Positions 57,901 through 64,000 of a stretch of 64,000 nt of DNA are shown here, one piece after another. The DNA is from Dinghuibacter silviterrae. GTDB lineage: Bacteria; Bacteroidota; Bacteroidia; Chitinophagales; Chitinophagaceae. The position numbers and the translations under genes are program-made. The DNA lies in contig NZ_SODV01000001.1 of assembly GCF_004366355.1 (NCBI RefSeq), positions 2,666,001 to 2,730,000 of the forward strand, read 5' to 3'. The notes beneath the pieces were generated by a model, which was not told the DNA's origin, did no database searches, and saw nothing but the letters and a program-made list of their open reading frames with translations. Each line of letters starts with the position of its first letter. Within the stretch, counting starts at the first letter, position 1.

Positions 57901-60900
57901 TTGGATGTCTTATTTTGGCGGCGCCGCCAAGGGGTATGAAAAAGGATTGTTGTCCATCGGCATGGCGTCCACGGACAAGGATCCTTCGGTTTCCCACGAG
58001 TGGGACCGGCAGGACCGCCCTGTGCTTTCTTCCGTAGATCCGGACGTGGCCTGGTGGGACAACCATACACAGTATAAAGAAACGGTCATCCGGGACAAAG
58101 AAGGGTTGACGGGTCATCCTTTTGTGCTGTACTATAACGCCAATGGCGACAGTGTCAACAAAAAGCGGGGCGCCGAACGCATCGGCATGGCGGTTTCCGA
58201 CGACATGGTGCACTGGATGCGTTTTGGCCGGGACCCGGTCCTCAACCACGGGGCGGGCATCACCGGTGATCCATGGATACAAAAGATCGGGGATGTGTAC
58301 GTGATGTTTTATTTCGGGGCGTTTTGGAAGGGCACCAACGGGGCGTTTAACCGCTTCGCGTGTTCATACGACCTTGTTCACTGGACGGATTGGACGGGAG
58401 CGAACCTCATCCAGTCGTCCGAGCCCTTTGACAACCTGTTTGCGCACAAGTCTTGTGTCGTGTCCTACAAGGGCGTCGTATATCACTTTTACTGCGCCGT
58501 CGATAAAGCCAACCAGCGGGGGATTGCCGTGGCGACGTCCGAGGACAAAGGGGCGAGCTTGGTGCACTTCGTGGGGGCGCCGCCGCAGCAAGGCCCACCC
58601 GCCGCACAAGCCCAGGCCGCCGCGCAAGGCCCGCCCGCTGTACAACCCCAGGCCGCCGCGCAAGGCAGTCGTCGCGTGATCCCCTTTGATACGAGCTGGG
58701 CCTTTCGCCGCGAAGGTGCCGCCGGGTCTTTCGGCCTGGTGGGTGACACCGCCTGGACAAGGGTCGACCTGCCACACGACTGGAGCATCGAGGGCCCCTT
58801 TGTAAATGGCGATGTAGCCGAAGGCGCCTTACCCACGGGCGTAGGTTTCTATCAAAAGACGTTCGTCGCGCCGGACAGCTGGAAGGGACGGAAAGTTTAT
58901 ATCGAATTCGATGGCATTTATAAAAACAGCACGGTCCAGCTCAACGGCCACCTGCTGGGTTTCCGGCCGAGCGGGTATGCCTCCTTCCGGTATCCGTTGG
59001 ATTCCCTGCTATACGGTCAGGAGAATACGATCGACGTCCGTGTGGACAATTCGCTGCAACCGGACGCACGTTGGTACACCGGGTCGGGGATCTACCGGCA
59101 CGTCAGGCTGGTGGTGACGGAACCGGTGGCGATCGACCATTGGGGCGTAACGGTGACCAACCCTGCGCCGGATGTCCTTCGCGTGGTTACGCGCGTGACG
59201 GGTGGCCATGCTGTGGTGCACACGGACGTGGTGGATGCCCGGGGGCGGGTCGTTGCCAGGGACACCGGCGCTGAGGTGACGCTGCCTATTCCGGATGCGC
59301 ACCTGTGGTCTCCCAGCGATCCGTATTTGTATAAGGTCGTCACGACACTGGAGGCGGGCGAGGCCGCCACAACACTGAGGGGCGACCGCGTGGAAACAAT
59401 GACCGGCCTCCGCCAGATACGCTTCGACGCGGAGAAAGGTTTTTTCCTGAACGGGTATCGCCTGCAGATCAACGGCGTTTGTCTCCACCAGGACCTGGGC
59501 GCCCTGGGGGCGGCCGTCAACACCCAGGCGATGGAACACCGGCTGGCGCAGTTGAAGGCGATGGGGTGCAATGCCATCCGGACGGCGCACAACCCACCGG
59601 CGCCGGAGTTCCTGGACCTATGCGACCGGATGGGTTTCCTTGTGATGGACGAGGCATTCGATATGTGGGCAAGGAAAAAGAATAAAAACGACTACCACCT
59701 TGACTTCGACGCCTGGCATCAAAAGGACCTGGAGGACATGATCCTGCGGGACCGCAACCACCCTTGCATCATCGCCTGGAGCATCGGGAACGAAATCCGC
59801 GAACAGTTTGACACGAGCGGTATCCGCCTGGCGCGCGAACTGGCGGCAACGGTCCGGGCGCTGGATACCACACGGCCCGTGACGGCAGCACTGACGGAAA
59901 CAGGGCAGAACTATCTTTTTGACGCCGGGGCGCTCGATGTGTTCGGATTGAATTATCACCTGGAGAAAATTTCCACTTTTCCTCAAACCCATACCGGTAT
60001 ACCTCTTATAGGCTCCGAAGACGTATCGGGACTCGCGAGCAGGGGGGACTATGACCTGCCCGCGGACAGCGTGCGTTTCTGGCCGTCTGGTCCCAAGGAA
60101 AAAAACGTCCCGGGACACGAGGACCATAGCGTATCCGCGTACGACAATGTTGCGGCATACTGGGGTGCGACCCACGAGGCGACCCTGGACACGATCCGAA
60201 AGTATCCTTTTGTCGCGGGGATGTTTGTGTGGTCGGGGTACGACTACCTGGGCGAACCCACGCCTTATGGCTGGCCCTCACGCTCGTCCTATTTCGGGAT
60301 CATAGACCTGGCGGGGTTCCCCAAGGACGTCTATTACCTCTATCAAAGCGTGTGGACGGACCGGCCGGTGCTCCACATCGACCCGCACTGGAACTGGAGC
60401 CCGGGCCAGCGGGTGGATGTACGCGTGTACTATAACCACGCGGACGCCGTGGAGCTTTTTCTCAACGGGCGTTCCCTGGGGCGGCGCTCGAAGACGGACG
60501 GCGCACTGCACGTCTCCTGGACCGTGCCCTGGGCGCCGGGGACGCTCCGGGCGGTGGCCCTCGATCGCGGCAAAGCCGTTCGGGAGGTGGTCGTGCGGAC
60601 GGCGGGGGCGGCGGCCCAGATCGCGCTGCGCGCGGATGTCCCGGCGGGCGCGGACGTCGACGCACCGTCGTGGGCCGGCACCACGTCGCCGGTCGCCGGC
60701 GCAACAATGCCGACGCCCGGCGACCTGTACTTTATTACTGCGACCCTGCTCGACGCCGCCGGCACCCCCGCCCCGAAAGCGGCCAGCCTGCTGCATTTCC
60801 AGGTAGAAGGCGCGGGGCGCTTCGTCTGCGCGGACAACGGGCGGCAGGCCGATACGACGTCATTTCAAGCGTCTGAACACCGGGCGTATAACGGGAAATG

Positions 60901-61111
60901 TATGATCATCGTGCGGCGAACCGGCCCCGGCCGGATCACGCTAAAGGTTACATCGGACGGGCTTCGCCCGGGAACGGTGATGCTTGGTGACAAGGCGCCG
61001 GGCGCGGCCGCGAAAGGCCCGGGGACGCCGGCGGGCGCGGCCATCAAGAGCGCGGCGGCTGCCTCCGGCGCGGCTCACAAGGGCGCGATGACGGCTGCGC
61101 CCGGCGCATAA
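54974..61111 (+). CDS. GH78-beta-propeller-GH2 multi-enzyme fusion
   Basis: The 2045-residue secreted protein (signal peptide ending LLRAQ) starts with a GH78 alpha-L-rhamnosidase, residues about 20-870: QTAYQVIVDG, FVCGLGQFELKVNGEKVGDHFLDPGWTRYD and the catalytic-domain phrase TDCPHREKLGWLEQTHLMGNSIQYN. Residues about 880-1200 form a GH43/GH130-like five-bladed propeller (DCPTVFRKDSTWFMTYLEF, HPFVLYYNANGDS, GDPWIQKIGDVYVMFYFGAF). A Gln/Ala/Pro linker at about 1203-1232 leads to GH2: acid/base Glu1607 (WSIGNEI), nucleophile Glu1682 (IGSEDV). The tail is Ala/Gly-rich. I chose the ATG at 54974. It would cleave rhamnose and a second and third sugar from one glycan. Confidence 0.9.
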   Translation: MKSGYIFWGFLLCSGLLRAQRVDQLRMRDGRLSWALVSEEKNVKQTAYQVIVDGYWDSKKVSDWRSLHIPYRGKPLPPATTYTWKVRVWDNHGHVSPWSAPATGQTGLSNTSDWKGAAWIAYEALPDTALCLPGQKKRKVPEDVLPQFEKVLRIRSPLLRATAFVCGLGQFELKVNGEKVGDHFLDPGWTRYDKEAVYVPLDMHLKTGSDTLTVSLGNGFLYTPSERYRKLTGVYGYPKVKALFHLEYVDGHTEDIVTDASWKTAPSPTVFSSIYGGEDYDARLEDAPNWKPAVVVDGPPVHEQEEAPLKVTEVFAPRSVKQIRPDAWVYDLGQNMSGIAELAVQGRRGDTVRIYPGELVHEDGSVNQHATGSPYYWTYILKGDGVETWRPKFTYYGFRYLEVVGAAPADADASPTPADATSGRATLVSVRGLHTRNAADSTGSFTCSNELFNRIYTLIRWGIQNNMASVLTDCPHREKLGWLEQTHLMGNSIQYNYDLSALYRKMAHDMITSQTPDGLVPEIAPEFTVFGEPFRDSPEWGSACVLLPWSLYCWYGDSDIVRECYPMMRRYMTYLAGKADHYILTQGLGDWYDLGPNPPGYAQLTPQGLTATAFYYNDAVVLAKVAALLGRGDEARAYTALAGNIREAFNERFFHAGAAAADSAYYGTNSQTANAMALTLGLVDPKYRTAVLANLVRDVRARGLTAGDIGYHYLVRALAENSVLYDLNNQSSQPGYGYQLAKGATALTESWQALPTVSNDHLMLGHLMEWFFEDLAGIRAEDVAYHRIRIAPMPVGDLTSVSASYRSAYGWIISAWSMEGNDFVLKVHIPANTSAVISLPKRISHEVGSGDYVFKVKNYAGQVPDSVMQAVYTRVRTPYKYGLVIAPKDNDKKIDCPTVFRKDSTWFMTYLEFNGRGYQTWLARSTDLLHWSTLGKVLPFPADTTRWDAHQQAGYAGLEDLTFGGSYRLDKYQGRYWMSYFGGAAKGYEKGLLSIGMASTDKDPSVSHEWDRQDRPVLSSVDPDVAWWDNHTQYKETVIRDKEGLTGHPFVLYYNANGDSVNKKRGAERIGMAVSDDMVHWMRFGRDPVLNHGAGITGDPWIQKIGDVYVMFYFGAFWKGTNGAFNRFACSYDLVHWTDWTGANLIQSSEPFDNLFAHKSCVVSYKGVVYHFYCAVDKANQRGIAVATSEDKGASLVHFVGAPPQQGPPAAQAQAAAQGPPAVQPQAAAQGSRRVIPFDTSWAFRREGAAGSFGLVGDTAWTRVDLPHDWSIEGPFVNGDVAEGALPTGVGFYQKTFVAPDSWKGRKVYIEFDGIYKNSTVQLNGHLLGFRPSGYASFRYPLDSLLYGQENTIDVRVDNSLQPDARWYTGSGIYRHVRLVVTEPVAIDHWGVTVTNPAPDVLRVVTRVTGGHAVVHTDVVDARGRVVARDTGAEVTLPIPDAHLWSPSDPYLYKVVTTLEAGEAATTLRGDRVETMTGLRQIRFDAEKGFFLNGYRLQINGVCLHQDLGALGAAVNTQAMEHRLAQLKAMGCNAIRTAHNPPAPEFLDLCDRMGFLVMDEAFDMWARKKNKNDYHLDFDAWHQKDLEDMILRDRNHPCIIAWSIGNEIREQFDTSGIRLARELAATVRALDTTRPVTAALTETGQNYLFDAGALDVFGLNYHLEKISTFPQTHTGIPLIGSEDVSGLASRGDYDLPADSVRFWPSGPKEKNVPGHEDHSVSAYDNVAAYWGATHEATLDTIRKYPFVAGMFVWSGYDYLGEPTPYGWPSRSSYFGIIDLAGFPKDVYYLYQSVWTDRPVLHIDPHWNWSPGQRVDVRVYYNHADAVELFLNGRSLGRRSKTDGALHVSWTVPWAPGTLRAVALDRGKAVREVVVRTAGAAAQIALRADVPAGADVDAPSWAGTTSPVAGATMPTPGDLYFITATLLDAAGTPAPKAASLLHFQVEGAGRFVCADNGRQADTTSFQASEHRAYNGKCMIIVRRTGPGRITLKVTSDGLRPGTVMLGDKAPGAAAKGPGTPAGAAIKSAAAASGAAHKGAMTAAPGA

Positions 61112-61125
61112 GGCGCCAGGGGCGA

Positions 61126-61193
61126 ATAGTAAAATGTTCCATCAACATAGTTAAACCTTACATTGTCCGCAGCAGCGCCTTCCGGTAACTTTA
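61126..61193 (+). promoter_or_regulatory. Promoter with shared 40-bp upstream element (copy 2)
   Basis: Bases 61126-61165 match the element at 38680-38719 (32 of 40 identical). The TTG at 61163-61165 is followed after exactly 20 bases by TAACTTTA (61186-61193), one mismatch from TAnnTTTG. The ATG of the DUF3826 gene is 17 bases downstream. In copy 2 the first half includes ATGTTCCATCAACAT, a short inverted repeat. Confidence 0.7.
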
Positions 61194-61210
61194 TTCCTAC
61201 AAACGATGTT

Positions 61211-61744
61211 ATGCCGGATTGCTTGCTAGTGATGGCTTTGATGCCCCTTCTTCTGTGCACACGCGCCACCGCCGCCGGCGAAGACAGCGCTTATATAAAG
61301 ACCATTTTTCTCCGCTCGCAAAAGATCGTCAACCAACTGGACCTGACGGACACGGCTAAGGCCTCGCGGGTCCGGGACATGGTGTCCTGGCAGTACCGGC
61401 ACCTGAACGCGGTGTACGCCGATAAAAAAGACCAGAACGACAAGAGCATCGACAGCCTCCATCTGCTGTTCTTAAAGGAACTGTCTACGGAGCTGACCCC
61501 CGCGCAGATCGACAAAGTAAAAGACGGGATGACCTACAGCGTCCTGGAAGTCACCTACAACGCCTACTGCGCAGAACTGCCCGCCCTGACGGATCCGCAA
61601 AAGGCACAGATCCTGGCGTGGCTGACGGAAGCGAGGGAACACGCGATGGACGCCGGGTCCTCTGAGAAAAAACACGCCTGGTTTGGAAAATACAAAGGAC
61701 GAATCAATAATTATTTGTCCGCCCAGGGATATACCCTTAAGTAA
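61211..61744 (+). CDS. DUF3826 family protein
   Basis: The 177-residue protein from the ATG at 61211 has a signal peptide (LLVMALMPLLLCTRATAAG). The body fits DUF3826: YIKTIFLRSQKIVNQLDLTDTAKASRVRDMVSWQYRHLNAVY, KELSTELTPAQIDKVKDGMTYSVLEVTYNAYC and the end HAWFGKYKGRINNYLSAQGYTLK. The family is helical, exported, of unknown role, and found in polysaccharide-utilisation loci next to pectin enzymes. The longer frame from 61163 lies across the promoter element and is rejected. The gene precedes the SusC gene by 23 bases, so they are probably co-transcribed. Confidence 0.85.
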   Translation: MPDCLLVMALMPLLLCTRATAAGEDSAYIKTIFLRSQKIVNQLDLTDTAKASRVRDMVSWQYRHLNAVYADKKDQNDKSIDSLHLLFLKELSTELTPAQIDKVKDGMTYSVLEVTYNAYCAELPALTDPQKAQILAWLTEAREHAMDAGSSEKKHAWFGKYKGRINNYLSAQGYTLK

Positions 61745-61767
61745 CGACACCATTACACGATTGCTAT

Positions 61768-64000
61768 ATGAACAACCATGCACTGAAATGCTTGCTGGCT
61801 TTGATCTTGCTCACCTGTTCGGGGGCGCTTTGGGCGCAGGACCGGACAGTTTCGGGGAATGTGATCAACCAGGACACGCACGAACCCCTTGCGGCGGCCA
61901 CGGTGACCATTAAAGGGACGCACCGTACGGTCGTGACCGATGCAAAGGGATTTTTTTTGTTCAACCTTCCTGCAAGTCTTAAAAAAGAAAACGTCACCCT
62001 CCAGTTTTCACACGTCGGGTATAATGCCAAAGAACTAAACGTAAACACCGCGGACGTCCTTATCGTGACCATGGAGGTGAACAACAAAACCATGAACGAC
62101 GTCGTGGTCGTCGGGTATGGCACGCAGAAACGCGCCAACGTCCTGGGGTCGATTGCCACGATCCAGGGCAAGGAGCTGGAAGATCTTCCTGCCGCCAACC
62201 TGTCCACGGCCCTGATGAACACGATCCCGGGGGTGGGCGTTTCCCAGACCTCGGGGAAACCGGGGGCCACGACAAACCTGACCATCCGGGGCGCGACGAC
62301 CTTTGCCTCCGGTGGCAACACCAGCCCGTTGTATGTGATCGATGGGTTGGTACCCTTGTTGTCCGCCTCCGGTAACATCGACCCGACGGGGAAAACCTCG
62401 TTTGACAACCTGGACCCGTCCGAGATCGAATCCATCTCTTTCCTAAAAGACGCCTCGGCCACGATCTTTGGGGCCAGGGGGGCGAACGGCGTCGTGATCG
62501 TCACGACCAAACGCGGCCGCTCGGGCAAACCGGTGCTGAGCTATTCGGGATCCGTGTCGATGGAGGATGCCTCCAAACTCCCGAAAATGATCGATCCGTA
62601 TAACCAGGCGTTGCTCCTGAACAACTGGGTGGAGAATTACAAACCCAGCAGCCTGGTGCCGACCGAAGTCTATACACAGGCGGAACTGGATACGATCCAG
62701 TCGCACAATTACGATTGGTTGAGGAATGAGTGGAAAAAAGGCTATATCCAAAAACACGCCCTGAACATCAGCGGCGGGAATGACCGGATTACCTTTTTTG
62801 CCGGGGGGAACTACTATAGCGAGGACGGCAACCTGCCGGGTGTTACGGACAACAAATACGGTTTCCAGATCGGCGCGACGGCCAAGCTCTTTACGGGTCT
62901 TACCGCGGACTTCACGGCCAACGTGAACACGGCCATCTCGAACCGGCCGGCGCCAAAGGGCACCAGCTCCTCGGAGCAGGCGGACCAGATGAACGTGACC
63001 GTGGGTACGCTGGAGAGCGTCCCGGGTTGGGTACCGGAATACATCAACGGCACGCCGGTCTATTATCAGCCGATCAACTGGCATCCGGCTGCCCTGGCCT
63101 CTTCGGGTTCTTACAACAAGGACAACCAGGACGCCAACGCGGTCAATATCGGCCTGACCTACCAGGTCCCCGTTATTAAGGGGCTTACCGTGCGGGCGCT
63201 CTACGGACGAAACACCTTTAACGATTTTTCCAAACAATACTATGTACCCTACGTGTTGGATGTTTTCAATACGGATGGAGTCCATACGAACAAAACATCG
63301 GGAGGCGCCAACATTCCGACCAGCACCCAGAACGTGATCTATACCGACCAGGTGAGCGGCACCAAGACGATCGCCAACGGGAACTCGTTGAACGAATTTT
63401 ACAGCAAGTCCACAAACTGGCAGGCTTCGGAGCAAATCCAGTACGCCAATATTTTTGGTGAGCATTCGATCGACGTTTTGCTGGGAACGGAACAAAGCCA
63501 GCTGACCGGCGACTACCTGCAAACAGGTATGCAGACCCAACTGATCCCGGGATACGACCAGTACTTCGCATATAGCGGCAACCAGACGGGCTGGAGCCTA
63601 GCCGGTCAAAGTACGTCTACGGGCAGGGTGAGCTATTTCGGCCGGTTGAACTATGCGTATAAGGACCGGTACCTGCTTCAGGCCGCCTTTAGGGACGATG
63701 CTTCGCCGAACTTCCCGACGTATGCCCAATGGGGTTTTTTCCCCTCGGTATCGGGCGGGTGGAAGATATCCCAGGAACGCTGGTTTTCGGATAACGTGCA
63801 TTTCCTGAATGACCTGAAGATCCGGTTGAACGTGGGGCTGACCGGGAACGACGCGACCTCCAGCTTTGGGTATGTCACCCGGTACACGGCCACGGGGAAC
63901 AACTATGGATACCTTTTTGGGAACACCCTGGCCAACGGTCTCCAGACGACACAGGTGCCGAATTCACAGATCACCTGGGAAAGGGCGCTGTTCAAGGACC
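61768..64000 (+). CDS. SusC/RagA-type TonB-dependent transporter, partial (3' end outside window)
   Basis: The open frame from the ATG at 61768 runs off the window with about 744 codons; full-length relatives have about 1000. After a signal peptide (NHALKCLLALILLTCSGALWAQ) comes a carboxypeptidase-regulatory-like domain (VSGNVINQDTHEPLAAATVTIKGTHRTVVTD), then the SusC box MNDVVVVGYGTQKRANVLGS and the plug (IPGVGVSQTSGKPGATTNLTIRGATT, SPLYVIDGLVP, FLKDASATIFGARGANGVVIVTTKRG). The barrel starts near residue 250. It should import oligosaccharides with a SusD lipoprotein, expected just past the window. The bases GATTGCTATATGAAC around its start are identical to those at 43737. Confidence 0.95.
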   Translation, partial: MNNHALKCLLALILLTCSGALWAQDRTVSGNVINQDTHEPLAAATVTIKGTHRTVVTDAKGFFLFNLPASLKKENVTLQFSHVGYNAKELNVNTADVLIVTMEVNNKTMNDVVVVGYGTQKRANVLGSIATIQGKELEDLPAANLSTALMNTIPGVGVSQTSGKPGATTNLTIRGATTFASGGNTSPLYVIDGLVPLLSASGNIDPTGKTSFDNLDPSEIESISFLKDASATIFGARGANGVVIVTTKRGRSGKPVLSYSGSVSMEDASKLPKMIDPYNQALLLNNWVENYKPSSLVPTEVYTQAELDTIQSHNYDWLRNEWKKGYIQKHALNISGGNDRITFFAGGNYYSEDGNLPGVTDNKYGFQIGATAKLFTGLTADFTANVNTAISNRPAPKGTSSSEQADQMNVTVGTLESVPGWVPEYINGTPVYYQPINWHPAALASSGSYNKDNQDANAVNIGLTYQVPVIKGLTVRALYGRNTFNDFSKQYYVPYVLDVFNTDGVHTNKTSGGANIPTSTQNVIYTDQVSGTKTIANGNSLNEFYSKSTNWQASEQIQYANIFGEHSIDVLLGTEQSQLTGDYLQTGMQTQLIPGYDQYFAYSGNQTGWSLAGQSTSTGRVSYFGRLNYAYKDRYLLQAAFRDDASPNFPTYAQWGFFPSVSGGWKISQERWFSDNVHFLNDLKIRLNVGLTGNDATSSFGYVTRYTATGNNYGYLFGNTLANGLQTTQVPNSQITWERALFKD

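Noticed and set aside
55898-58282. 794-codon open frame on the minus strand
   Set aside because: It is antisense to the GH78 and propeller domains, which carry catalytic motifs; the minus-strand translation is Arg/Val/Gly-rich with no family signal.

Overview
The window looks like chromosome of a GC-rich member of the Bacteroidota, most likely a Chitinophagaceae-type bacterium. The sequence evidence is a SusC/RagA-type TonB-dependent transporter, a TamL/TamB pair, a flexirubin/dialkylresorcinol-type locus with DarA and DarB homologues, a DUF3826 protein, Gram-negative lipoprotein signals, and promoters close to the Bacteroidota TTG-N20-TAnnTTTG form. Genes are dense, neighbours often overlap by ATGA, and no gap without a gene exceeds about 210 bases. 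I saw no tRNA, rRNA, CRISPR array, insertion sequence or phage gene.

Region 1 (1-9.5 kb) is mixed. It holds the start of a MacB/FtsX-like permease, a GNAT acetyltransferase, an esterase, a YhcH-family protein, a protein that is only sigma-70 region 2, a two-component pair (membrane kinase plus LuxR-type regulator), a proline-rich DUF6515-like protein, a GH13 enzyme and a small lipoprotein.

Region 2 (9.5-21.2 kb) is a compact dialkylresorcinol/flexirubin-type pigment locus with two divergent arms. The left arm encodes an enoyl-reductase-like SDR, a dehydratase, a ketosynthase, an ACP and a phosphopantetheinyl transferase. The right arm encodes a small protein, DarA, DarB, a small protein, a BtrH-like acyltransferase, an ABC exporter and a second ACP. 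An acyl/aryl-adenylating ligase converges on it. The aromatic amino-acid ammonia-lyase and most accessory enzymes of large flexirubin clusters are absent here.

Region 3 (21.2-36.9 kb) is largely housekeeping and envelope genes: TamL, TamB, a small Cys-rich protein, a YfhO-like membrane protein, phosphoenolpyruvate synthase, a PQQ dehydrogenase with an internal cytochrome c domain, and a secreted carboxypeptidase-regulatory-like protein.

Region 4 (37-64 kb) is a polysaccharide-utilisation region aimed at a pectic, rhamnogalacturonan-like glycan. It has GH105, GH28, an unassigned 888-residue glycosidase-like protein, a 1962-residue GH95+GH2 fusion, a 2045-residue GH78+beta-propeller+GH2 fusion, DUF3826 and the start of a SusC protein. 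Inside the same transcription unit are six genes not usual for such loci: a MaoC hydratase, a solute-binding-protein homologue without a signal peptide, two CaiB/BaiF CoA-transferases, a COG3618 amidohydrolase and a Gfo/Idh/MocA oxidoreductase. A 40-bp element (32 of 40 identical), followed at the same 20-bp spacing by a -7-like box, lies before both the first gene of this unit (38754) and DUF3826 (61211). This suggests one regulon joins glycan uptake, glycan cleavage and the CoA-dependent module. I consider that module plus its duplicated promoter the best candidate for something undescribed.
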